22,533 nucleotides of DNA, from assembly GCA_001931875.2 (NCBI GenBank), contig MSJH02000150.1, positions 1 through 22,533 of the forward strand, given 5' to 3'. The notes below the pieces were generated by a model. That model was not told the DNA's origin. It did no database searches and saw only the letters and a program-made list of their open reading frames with translations. Made by a program: the position numbers and the translations under genes. Shown here piece by piece: positions 8,436 through 18,056 of this stretch (the stretch's first letter is position 1; every line of letters starts with the position of its first letter). The DNA is from Byssochlamys sp. IMV 00236. Lineage: Eukaryota; Ascomycota; Eurotiomycetes; Eurotiales; Thermoascaceae.

Positions 8436-9857
8436 ATGGAGAATTTATTAACTCTTCAGTCTCGAAGTGTACTTCATCATGATGATCATTTAGACCTCGA
8501 GGTTTTCTTCAAGGATAACCTCGAACCACTTATGAAGAAGTTCAAGTATCGTTTATCTCAATTTGAAAATGCTGTTGTCGCCAGCGAGCATTACACCCTA
8601 ACAAAAATCAACAAAGCCTATTGTTTATTAGAAAGTCTTGGACAAGAATGGGAAAAGGCACTCGAAGCCAAACGTAAATCATTGCTGGAAAATGATAATA
8701 TCATGACTCCTCCTGATTTAGTCAGTGTCATGGTCGAATTATCTAAAAAGTACCATGAGCTTGAGAATTTAAGCAACAAAGAAATGCTGGAGAACACCAT
8801 TGATGCATTCATGTTAAAGATGGAGGAACTTGATGGTAAAATATCCGATGTTCTCGGCCGTGCCGACAAGATGAGAGAACGTGTAGAAGAGAAGCTGTAT
8901 GAAGTAGCTGGAGCAGCCAATGAACATATCGATAAATTAAAGGCTGCCATGACCTTTGGTACTAAACGTTTACTCTTGTACGACGAACTTCCAGCCCCGT
9001 GGCAGAACAATAAGGTAAGAGAAAAACAAAGCCCCTCTGTTTCATGATAATAACATATTCTATAGTACATTTTGTCCGGTTATCGCTTTTTGGATACTGC
9101 TGCTGACTGTTGGTATTCACTATTCTATGTACACAATGAGACCGGTAATATTTGGACACATCTATTGGGATTTATCCTCTTGCTCAGCATCGGCATTTAC
9201 GAGTTGCTCTATTCCGAATTAATGACAAAAATACCAATTCGTGATCGCATTGTCTTTTTGATCTTTTTGGTTGCCGCTTGCAAATGCTTGATGTGCTCTA
9301 CCGTGTGGCATACGCTCTCAGGGATCAACAATTTGAAGGTCTACAAGCAAGTCGCCTGCTTAGATTATGTAGGTATCTCTGTTCTTATCTGTGCAAGTAT
9401 CATGCTTTGTGAATATTATGCTTTCTACTGCGATGACGCCATTCGTAACGCCTACATGGCCGCCACTGCCTCCTTAGCCATCATGGGCGTCAGTATGCCA
9501 TTCCAAGCCTGGTTTGACCATCACGAAAGACGATGGCTCCGAATTGCCTTCTTTATTGCCCTAGCTTCATCAGGTGCTATCATCATCATACATACGTCTC
9601 TCATTCGTGGCGTTTTCCAAACTTTTGGTTGGCTCACTCCCGTCTTCAAATCAATCGGCTGCTATGTCGCTGGTGTCATCATCTACGGCAACCAATTCCC
9701 TGAAAGATTTTGGCCAGGCAAGTTTGATAAACTAGGACACTCTCATCAGTTTTGGCATCTATTTGTCTGTGGTGGTATCTGGTATCACTATCAGGCAGCC
9801 CTTCAATTTGCTTCATTTCGTGAAGAATTTGCTCAGTGTTCTCTTAAACAACAATAA
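8436..9857 (+). CDS. PAQR / haemolysin III family receptor (IZH-like)
   Basis: Seven-helix membrane protein of the progestin and adipoQ receptor family; fungal members (Izh) affect zinc and sterol homeostasis. Exons 8436-9014 and 9066-9857, one 51-bp GT-AG intron; 456 aa. Residues 1-193 are a soluble, helical, coiled-coil-like region without membrane segments, as in Izh3-type long forms. The PAQR core begins just after the intron: SGYRFLDTAADCWYSLF, then HNETGNIWTHLLG, then STVWHTLSG with the conserved S and H, a central D (CLDYVGISVLI), and near the end PERFWPGKFDKLGHSHQFWH, carrying the conserved metal-binding histidines. The haemolysin name is historical; this is not evidence of a toxin. 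The Izh3-type call rests on the long N-terminus only. Confidence 0.93.
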
Positions 9858-10224
9858 GGAACACAACTTTATTTATTATATCCCCTATCATATTACTCAT
9901 ATATCAATCATAATAACACTTAACACTATATGTATACTGGAATTAGAAGCATTTTACCGCACAAAAGCCGGAATAATAAAGAAAAGGATTGTTTTTTTTT
10001 ACCAGAAGTACGGATCGAACACGCGACGCATGCATGAGCACACATGTTTTATTGCCACTGTTTTATCTTGATCCCGTTTTACTCTCTTTTTTTTTCTTAT
10101 TTTCTTATATTCATAATACATATTGCACCTTCAATAAGAGCCTTTAGGTACATGCAAAAAAAAGCACTTTATTAAAAGCATTGCACTAGGACCTGTTTAC
10201 TAACGCTTGATCTTTCATTATTAA
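9858..10224. other. 3' flank and spacer before Helitron relic
   Basis: AT-rich spacer holding the PAQR 3' UTR. A short segment (about 9999-10026) contains a B-box-like GTTCGATCC on the minus strand, but no tRNA fold could be completed. Nothing else is supported. Confidence 0.4.
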
Positions 10225-11395
10225 ATGAACAATAATACCGCTACCGCACTTACTACCAACTGTTCATCCTGCCGTGCACCTTTACCAGTTGAATTAGCTT
10301 ACCGTACCTGCCAAACATGCAGAGAAAGAGTTGCAGCCACACGGCGCAGACGTAGAGTTGAACAAGAAGAGTAGGAAGGCAGCCCGGTAAGACGCAGGGG
10401 AAGACCTAGAGTAGAACCTTCCCAGACCATTCCTGCTGCCTATATCTCACAGCTTTCTCGCCTTCGTCCTTTAGACCTTGGACGCATGGACAAGGAATGC
10501 CTCCACTGTCATGCCCTGCACTGGATTGATGAAAGACAAGAGATATCTTCGATGAGAAATCCAACCTGGGAGTCATGCTGCAAGCGGGGATCAGTCCAGT
10601 TCCAGCTCTTGCCTGAACCGCCTCAGTATTTGAAGAACTTGCTTGCAAGTACAGACATTCAAGGATGTCGTTTTAAGGACAACCTTCGTCAATACAGCGC
10701 TGTCTTTGCGTTTACCTCTTTGAGAGGTGACGTTGTCTCGGTTGAGGATCGTGCCAACAACAACAGCAACAACAATAACAGTAGGAGGTGGACTAAACAC
10801 CTTTCAGATCCACGGCGCCCTTTGTTGCCGTCAAGGGTCACTACTTTCAGTTGAAGGCAACGTACCTTCCTACGCCCAGCGGTATATCTTTGGTCCTTCA
10901 TGATGCTCAGAGACGATCTGAAAGGAATGAGAATTTGGACAATGAGATTATAGAAAATCCTTTAACTATGCTTTCTCAATGCAATCCCTTCGCACGCATT
11001 TATTGTCATGCATATGAGATATTGAGTTACCATGAGAGCTCCAGCATTAACAGCAAGGGTAGATATAACAACGATGACTCTACCGAAAGCGGATTACTAT
11101 ATATTGTAGTAAGTCCATCGATGAGAATGCGTTTGATCGAAGGAGGCGACAAACTCACTCACAACCTGCCAATGATGGAAGAAGTTGCCGCAGTTATTCC
11201 TATTGAGTATATTAACAGAAACTTCCGTGACATCGTTCTTACTTTGAGAAGCAGCAGTAGAAATGATAGTCTTCGTCAATGACATGACTTTGAGCAGTAC
11301 TTTCAACATATCAGCCAGACACATGCTGCATACGTGTGTAGGAATTACGTACTGCTATTTCATCATGGAGCATGTGGATGGCATTAGGGTTTGTG
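10225..11395 (+). pseudogene. Helitron Rep/helicase N-terminal region, broken
   Basis: Relic of the replication-initiator/helicase of a rolling-circle Helitron, N-terminal part only. It opens at ATG 10225 with a zinc-ribbon-like region (CSSC...CQTC, then an Arg-rich run), an in-frame TAG at 10372, then ECLHCHALHWIDER, PPQYLKNLL, FKDNLRQYSAVFAFTSLR. A frameshift near 10785 moves to FQIHGALCCRQG and VPSYAQRYIFGPS; another near 10900 moves to NPFARIYCHAYEIL, MRMRLIEGGDKLTHNLPMM and NFRDIVLTLR. An in-frame TGA at 11281 and a TAG at the WHWGL motif (about 11390) follow, after which homology stops. The HUH catalytic motifs and the helicase are absent, so it cannot be active. Family recognised from recalled fungal Helitron proteins. 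Confidence 0.75.
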
Positions 11396-11399
11396 CCTC

Positions 11400-11700
11400 T
11401 TCTTTCCCTTCTTTACTCCTACTTCTTCAATCACTGTTCCTGGTGTTTAGATGATGATTCATGATTATCGTGTGTTATTTTAGTATCCTTATCCATCACT
11501 TTTATAACGATGACTATTTTGAGTATAACAGCAAGATGTGCAATATGTTAAAAGTGGAGTGCTTTTTCATTCGAGAAGCATTTTACTATTAAAGAAAACA
11601 TGATTAATTAATAAAAAAATGTTGTTGATCGTTAATTTAGCATGACAAGACTATCCGCAGTTACTTTTCCTTTTTCTTTTTTCTTTACTTCAACGTATTA
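11400..11700. other. Spacer between Helitron and Fanzor relics
   Basis: AT-rich sequence marking the abrupt end of Helitron similarity and the start of Fanzor similarity. No terminal repeats or target-site duplications could be recognised at either edge. Confidence 0.35.
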
Positions 11701-11711
11701 GAACTACAAGC

Positions 11712-12521
11712 TTGGAAGAGTATTATCATTTATGTAGTTACAATCTTGCTACAAGAAGACGAAAAGAACATCAAGAGTGTCATTTAGACGAATTTAAGTA
11801 TATTAGTGAATTACCTATTTTAAAAACTGCACACTTGACCTCATTTTTACTAGCTGTCTCTACACGTCTACAAAACTACAAAAGAATCCATAACTACTAC
11901 TGTCAAGATAAATGGTATGTCGCTCTCTTACATGTTGTACATTTTAATAACGCTGTATATGACATAGGTCTCAAAAGCTAAAGTTCAAAACGTATATCAA
12001 CAAGCAAAAAGGAACTCAAGAAATTGTTAAAAGACTCTTTGACAACAGCAAAAAGTATGGCAAAACAAGTACAATTGGCGCTAAAAACCAAAACCCAAAA
12101 AAAGTAAACATGTACCTTTACCTCCTGCTGACCTCCCTTCCTCCTCTCAACGGAAGCGAATCATTGCGTTCGGAAACAGTTCTTTTTGTTAAGTATGAAA
12201 GGAAAACGAGCTGCACCTACTAGACGCATTACTGAAGAAATCAAACGAAAATGCAAACAATCCAACGGGATAACCGAATTTGTTTCGGTTGACGAGTATT
12301 TAACGAGCCAGATATGTAACAAGTGCAAATCCAAACAATTAAATAATATCTCAATTACTGGATCAAAGCGAAGAGTACACTCTGTCCTCAAGTGTGAATC
12401 TTGTGGTACGGTTTGGAATCGCGATGTGAACAGTGCATTAAATATATACGGTATCTTTGTTTACAAATCAAAACACGATAATGAAAGTTCTCCCCCCTTC
12501 AAAAGACCTTCAAAGGATTAA
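11712..12521 (+). pseudogene. Fanzor (TnpB-like RNA-guided nuclease), C-terminal relic
   Basis: Relic of a eukaryotic TnpB homolog (Fanzor), a RuvC-type nuclease. The order of segments is right but frames shift: YYHLCSYNLATRRRKEHQE, a segment with WYVALLHVVHFNNAVYD (to 11981), then TYINKQKGTQEIVKRLFDN, then PLPPADLPSSSQRKR and IIAFGNSSF (RuvC-II region), a stop and frameshift near 12190, then GKRAAPTRRITEEIKRKCK. The last intact piece carries the diagnostic zinc finger (CNKC...CESC) and WNRDVNSALNIYG, which holds the RuvC-III aspartate. The N-terminal RuvC-I part is missing. At least three lesions make it inactive. No IS-like ends were found. Confidence 0.8.
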
Positions 12522-12719
12522 CGGTGCTTCTCTGGATTTAATGCGCTGTCCATAACGGCAGTGCATTCCTTAGCGCCTCGGTTAGTCCTCTAGCTATATA
12601 CCTCAATTTACACAAATATCAAAACTATTTATTTTTATATAATAATAATGCCTGCATTTTTCACTTTCTTTCTCTATTATTCACTATTCTATTTACACAT
12701 GTATTCTCTGTTTTTTTTT
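12522..12719. other. Fanzor 3' flank and SPT3 3' flank
   Basis: After the Fanzor TAA the same frame stays open for another 23 codons (to TAG near 12590) in GC-richer sequence, then AT-rich DNA leads to the SPT3 stop on the other strand. The GC-rich stretch may be remaining Fanzor-element sequence, where TnpB-like systems often carry their guide-RNA region. Confidence 0.35.
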
Positions 12720-13966
12720 TTATATCAGTGAAATCTTTGTTCTCACCAAGCCTCCACGAAAGTTCTTTAATGGTTGAGGTACCTGTTGAAGCCTTCGAAA
12801 TGCTTCGTGGATATGTTCAGGTAATAAAGGAGTCTGCTCTGATCTGGACGGCATAAATAAGCCTTGGTTATCAGCATCAAAGCTAGAATTCTCTTCTTTT
12901 TCAGAATCAGGGCTTGATTCTGTTGTTGTTGTTGTTGCTGTTGCTCCATCAGCGGATGTTACTGTAATGGAAATACCATCATTGGATAAACTTGACTCTG
13001 CCCTCTTTACGCTCTTTTGATTCTCTTGCTCTCGTTTTCTTTTATGACCAAGGCCCACTGGTTCGTCTTCCTGCTCACCCGCTGCTGCCATCATGTCTCG
13101 CTTGATCTTGATGGCTGTCAATGTTAACTTGGATACCATCTCATATGTCAAGAAACCCAAACTATCGACAATATCATCATTCGGTTTCACCTCAACAAAT
13201 GCACTCATATTAGCCCAATCTCGAAACTTTTTACTTTTACGATAAGTGAATGATGCCTGTCTACACTCTGAATAATGTACATATTCTTCTTTTGTCATTG
13301 CTCGTGTCACTTCATCAGCTTCTTTAAGTCGTTGAGCAGAATCGTTATAGGCTTCTAGTTCATCTTCGTCCTCTGATTCGTCTTCACCATTGACTGACTT
13401 TATAATGGCATCCGAAAACTGGTTGATAAGTTCCCAAGGAAGTTTGATAATACTTCTATGAAGTTTACCTGCTATTTGTTATATTACGTCTTGTTTCTGT
13501 TTAAAAAAATGTACGTTCTTACCCGTATTTGTCTCTTCTACAACATCTTCTACTTGTTCTCCTGATGCATCCTTTGCATTCTTTCGGACATCTTTCCAAC
13601 TTAGAAATGAACGTAGTCGATTGACCTTGGCACGATCGTGTCGTATTAAAAAGAGAATGTCCTCTGCACTCAGGTACCTTGAATTCCTGCGATTGGCTTG
13701 TGCTGCTGCTTGTATAATCTAGGACATGATTAATATATAAATTCATTACATAAAAAGAGAATATTACAATTTCAATCACTTGAGATCGAACAATGTCTTC
13801 CACAAGCATCGTCGTTTCTTGTAAAGGATCAGATACTTCACCAAAGACAAACATCATTTGTTGAATTTCAGTTTGAAACCTATATTTAGACTATGTATAT
13901 ACATTAGTATTGAATAAAGTCTTGTTATAATAGGTGTACTTTTTTAGGTTCTGCTGTAGTCGCCAT
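12720..13966 (-). CDS. SPT3: SPT3, SAGA complex subunit
   Basis: Histone-fold subunit of the SAGA coactivator that helps deliver TBP to promoters. Exons 13966-13940, 13890-13768, 13718-13523, 13468-12720; introns 49-54 bp, GT-AG; 1095 bp, 364 aa. The N-terminal TAF13-like histone fold is seen in [50 protein letters not shown] and [20 protein letters not shown]. An acidic linker leads to the C-terminal TAF11-like half: [46 protein letters not shown]. The last ~60 residues include a Thr-rich patch. The 9-residue first exon is supported by the good join PKK-SKYRF. Its upstream neighbour, 89 bp away on the same strand, is a bromodomain protein. Confidence 0.94.
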
Positions 13967-14055
13967 TGTACAAATGTGACAGTATGAATAATAATAATAA
14001 AAAAAAAGAGAGAAAGGGGTGATTTTATTGTGTTTAAATATTTACAACATAGAAA

Positions 14056-16012
14056 TTATGCAGCCACAGATTGCTCTTCAGGTGTCTTAGGCAATAATTT
14101 ATCTTCAAGCTTATCTACTATCGAAGCAGCATCCACTGAACCAAATTCAGTGTGTATGCTCGCATACTCTCTTTCTTCTGTGATCTCATTTCTTCGTTTC
14201 ATCAAGTTTTCATTCTTTCTGTCAAGCACTTGCTTTACTACGTTCCATGCTCCTCTCGTTAAGTAGTTTGCTTTACTTTCTACCATCTCGATCAATTGTT
14301 TATCATCTTCTTCCAAGTCTAAGAATTGCCACAAGCTCTTCATATAAGCCTCACCACGGTCATCTCCATAGAGAGGATAGATATATGAAGCATCTTGGGC
14401 AGTATAAAACGCGCCTGGTGGCTGATGACCTAATGTTGTGAAGGGACCATAATCTAAAAAGTGAGCAGAATGAACCTGATGCTTGTTTCTGTAAAAGTCT
14501 TCTGCGGATTGACGATTTTGATAAAAGGCAGATGGAAGTGCACCTGGGTTGCTAGTGATAAGCTGTGGTGGATCACAAAAGGGATTTTCAACGGGTATTA
14601 AGGTTGTGAGATCAGATACTGTCAAACAATAAGTAAAACAATGTAATACATTCAGTGTGTGCACATACCTCCGCCCACTGCATGTAATGATCCATCCGGT
14701 GCATACACAACACCTGCTTCCGTCACCTTCTTCTTCTTCTTCTTAGTGTATGATGACTTTGAAGGTGTTAATATACGGGAGCTTGCAAGGTCAATACTTG
14801 TCGTATCGGATCCTTGTCTGCTGTGCTTTCGTAGAGATAAAGTATTTGTATCGATACCCATGATATCTACATCCTCTTCCTTGATAAGCGAGTCTTTGCG
14901 TCCTACTGAGAATGACAACTTTCGTCCGTCCTGTAATGTATCAACAGTCATCGCACTTTCTGCTGCTGCTGCTGCCATTTCTTCTTCATACTGCTTTTCT
15001 GCTTTATCAATCAGCTTTGATCCCACTTCATACAATTTATCAGCACTCTTCCAGTAGATGGTATCAATAGCGTTGTATAGCTTCGCGTTGCTCACAATCA
15101 AGTTGAAGTCTTGACGAAAGTCATCTACGTTCTTGTATTGACCACTCTCTAACTTCTTGTGCATAGTAGAAAAGTCCATGGGCGATTTGATCACTTTTAG
15201 GTAATCTGGTACATAGTTAGGATCAACTGGCTCTAAAAAGAAACCATACACATCGCGTCTATAGATCAATTAGAACCTCGTTTGAGATATTTCATTATTG
15301 CTTACTTTTGTAAATTGTCAAGTAACTTGGTTAAAATCGCTTTCAGATCTCTCTTTGGGTTCTCGGGGATTTTAGGAGGAAGTTGAGCTAACAGAGCAGC
15401 TGCCTTCGCCTTGTTGGTCGGTCTACCTCTTTTCTTTGGCTTATCTGTAGCGCTTGTGTTTGATTTTACTGAAGAAGAACGTCTCGTCTTTTGCTTTGGA
15501 GGTCGGCCTAGTCTAGGGCCCTGTTGTTGTGATGGTGGGGGTGGCAATTGTTGTTGTTGAATTGTTAATGGTGTCGACACAGATTGCTTTGAAGAATAAT
15601 ATTCTTCATCTTCATCGTCGCTTTCATAAGATTGAATCTTTGATCTCTTTGTGTCTGTTGGATGATAAATTTCAGAATCATCGTCATCGTCATTATCGTC
15701 ATCAAACTGTTGTTGTTGTTGTTGATTATGTTGTAATAAAGCATAAGGTCTTTTACCACCCATGCTTGGGTGATAATTAGACGATTCTTCATATTCTTCG
15801 TCTTGATATTCATAATCGTCTTGTATTTTTTTATGCTTCTTCTTTTGCTTCTTTTTCTGCTTTTGCTTCTTGTCTGTTGTGTGAATGGCTGTTGAAGAAG
15901 ACGAAGCAGAAGGATTTAGTTTTAATTTTAACTTGATCGTAGGCGTAGAAACGGGGTGAACTGTTTTTTCTTCCTCAGAATTATAATCAGAAAGTTCTGG
16001 TGAATATGACAT
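14056..16012 (-). CDS. BRD7/BRD9-like bromodomain protein
   Basis: Nuclear acetyl-lysine reader resembling BRD7/BRD9, subunits of SWI/SNF remodellers. Exons 16012-15306, 15258-14669, 14618-14056; GT-AG introns of 47 and 50 bp; 1860 bp, 619 aa. Residues 1-215 are low complexity: a Lys/Gln-rich block, acidic D/E runs, poly-Q, and two AT-hook-like motifs (GPRLGRPPKQK, KKRGRPTNK). The bromodomain spans about 219-325: LTKLLDNL, FFLEPVDPNYVPDYLKVIKS in the ZA loop, PMDFSTMHKKLESGQY, and NAKLYNAIDTIYW with the acetyl-lysine-contacting Asn. A Ser/Lys-rich linker and a conserved-looking C-terminal region (PSAFYQNR, FLDYGPFTTLG) follow, as in the BRD7/9 architecture. An in-frame ATG at 16048 would add 12 residues. 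SWI/SNF membership is inferred. Confidence 0.88.
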
Positions 16013-16425
16013 TACAACTGGCAAAAAAAGGCTGTCTCTCTCGCTCAATAGGAGAAACTAAAAAAGAAGTCCTTTTGATAAAAATCACCCGGACTGTAGA
16101 CTGTCCGGCCAACAAGAGTCGGGGTTATTAATATTTTGTCCATTCGAAAATTAAACATTTCCCCCCGCGAAATTAGCATTAAAAGATTGCAGGATCCTCA
16201 GGGCAGCTTGGATTCAGCCAGCATGATATTTTTACCGTAATTACTTTGAAGCGCACAACTGCGCTATCTGTTACCCATAGAGTGGCTTCTGCTGGCACAA
16301 ATTTGGCAGGAAAGAGCACATGTTGGCGTTCTACCTTTGTCAGATACACTTGATGACATTTGGAACGCGTAATCAGAAGAGATCTGTTCTAAACAATTGA
16401 TAACTTACCATCAAAACAGCAGCTT
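16013..16425. promoter_or_regulatory. Promoter region of bromodomain gene
   Basis: Contains a perfect 6-bp palindrome with an 8-nt spacer (CCGGAC at 16089-16094, GTCCGG at 16103-16108) about 77 bp upstream of the ATG, well placed for a dimeric transcription factor site. The spacer also creates a direct repeat of ACTGT. Beyond 16200 the sequence grades into the decayed gene downstream. Confidence 0.4.
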
Positions 16426-16427
16426 TT

Positions 16428-17085
16428 AGGCTCGCAAAAAATTCTTCCTATTACAACGAGCTAACTGATGCTGAAAAGGATACGTTAAGGGTTAGCAACT
16501 TCAATACTCGTAGATCATTATAATTAGATATTCTTAATGACTTTAACTTAGCCTTGGATTAAATTCCATCATTGATTTATCCAACAACAGCACTAATCCC
16601 AGCAGCCAACGATCGCTCTTTAGCATTGATGCGTGGAAAGATCTTAAAAACAGAGTCTATGTGTCTTGTGAGATGAAGGATACTCCAGCTGAAATCAAGA
16701 TGAAGTTGAAAGAAGTAGAGCAGTTGGCTATTCTTGACATACGAAAAGCTTATAAGGCCTGTTTGTCATAGCAAACTGAGTATACACTTCTACAGGAAGA
16801 AACCTATTTTGAAGTACACTCGCATGTTCTTCGTTTGTTTCACAGAAAAAATTCACCGATACATCGACAATACGCTAAATCAGTCACTGAACAAGATTTC
16901 GTTGGTGAAGTTTGGTCACCTATAATCCTTTCTATATTCAGTGATGACATATTAAAAGCTCGATGGTACGTATCATATATCCTCGATTTGGGTATTGTAT
17001 TAAAACTATTACAAGGGGAGACTCTGTTTCAGAGTTGTCAACTGCAGCCAAGAAGAAACTCTACCAGGATTGCGAACGTGTTTGA
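16428..17085 (+). pseudogene. Decayed member of an expanded fungal family
   Basis: A dead gene readable in order on the plus strand: FRLAKNSSYYNELTDAEKD, a stop, LDILNDFNLALD, a stop, LMRGKILKTES, a frameshift, VYVSCEMKDTPAEIKMKLKE and LDIRKAYKACLS, a stop, YTLLQEETYFEVHSHVLRLF, SVTEQDFVGEVWSPIILSIF and DDILKAR, a second frameshift, then GDSVSELSTAAKKKLYQDCE. At least three stops and two frameshifts are visible, and the 3' part is lost in AT-rich DNA after 17090. I recall this block order from hypothetical proteins repeated in Mucorales genomes; no function is known to me. Confidence 0.55.
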
Positions 17086-17274
17086 TATAAATCATTATAA
17101 TAAATCGAGTATAATCTTACAGTAGAGCATACATTTTATTTTACATTCCTCTATCGCATCTGAAAAGAATAGCAATAAGCATACTGACAGCATTAATATA
17201 TATAGCAGTCATAGATTCTCTACCCCTATAAAACGCTTACGCGTCTTAATTTAATTATATTCAGCTCTTTTTTA
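17086..17274. other. AT-rich junction between two relics
   Basis: AT-rich, non-coding DNA between the decayed family member and the truncated retrotransposon. The truncation point of both relics lies at its edges, which may mark a deletion or rearrangement. Confidence 0.3.
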
Positions 17275-18020
17275 TGAAGCATGCAGATCAGGTGTAGCGT
17301 AGATATAATCAATGGTGGGCAAAGAAGCTGTGCGCTGAAAGGTAGGATTTCTAGTATTGGCTGTCATACAGCCAAAGAAATATTGCTGAACATGACTATG
17401 CCAATCTTGCAGGCGACAATCTATGCCTCGGGAAAGGTCATAATTAAAATCTCCGGTCAGAAGGATTCGAGGAAGGTGTCGCAGAGGAGATGACAGAGAT
17501 AACTCATCTGGTGAGAAGGACGAAAAAGGGAGGGCAGAGAAAGCAAGTTTTCGAAGAACATGCGGTTCTGTGCACGCTGAGGAGGTGCATATAGATTAAC
17601 TAAGGTGAAAGTTTCGAACATGCGGCGGGTGTGAGAGATCTCGCAGATGATTAACCGCTGGTCGACAGTGACTAGTATGGGTGTCACAGTAATGGAGGGG
17701 TTGAGTCACACTACGCCACAGTGCTTAGGCCAAAAAGTGCTTTTAAAGTTGAAGAGGATGTTGAGAGTTGACTGGGTACTTTCATCCTCGGCGTTAGTAT
17801 CCTGTAGCGAGAGGATATCTAACGATTGAAGATGAAGGTGGCGAGCGAATGATTGACGTTTTTCAGGAAGAAATAGCTTGGCAAGGTTCCGGCAGTTAAG
17901 AGATCCAATATTTAGAGTAGTAAGTTTGTTGTGATTGTTATTATTTGTTAAGTGAGAGGTGAGCAGGTCGCCAAAGTTGGAATTATTATTGTTATTCATA
18001 AGATTATTCATAATTAGCAA
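17275..18020 (-). pseudogene. LINE ORF2 endonuclease domain, truncated
   Basis: Apurinic-endonuclease-like domain that nicks the target for reverse transcription. It starts at ATG 18020, 36 bases after the ORF1 stop, with an Asn-rich leader, then LTTLNIGSLNCRNLAK and LDILSLQDTNAED (an LQD where LQE is usual). A single TGA at 17706 interrupts the frame. TFTLVNLYAPPQ is next, a frameshift lies near 17520, then LLTGDFNYDLS with the GDFN catalytic motif, NPTFQR and TIDYIYATPD. The frame stops at TAA (about 17276) and no reverse-transcriptase sequence follows. Confidence 0.78.
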
Positions 18021-18056
18021 AGGACTGGACTGGGTAATTTAAAATGGAAGACTTAC

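Noticed and set aside
8618..9070. 150-codon minus-strand ORF opposite the PAQR first exon
   Set aside because: Antisense shadow of a well-supported gene; Ser-rich composition typical of reverse reading of helical, acidic coding DNA.
9999..10026. tRNA gene 3' half on the minus strand (GTTCGATCC, then GTACTTCTGG)
   Set aside because: The T-arm pairs poorly, no matching acceptor or D-arm could be found upstream, and the downstream minus-strand sequence is poly-A rather than a Pol III T-run.
15529..15813. ORFs on both strands inside the bromodomain gene's first exon
   Set aside because: Shadows of repetitive Gln, Asn and Asp codons in the low-complexity N-terminus of the real gene.
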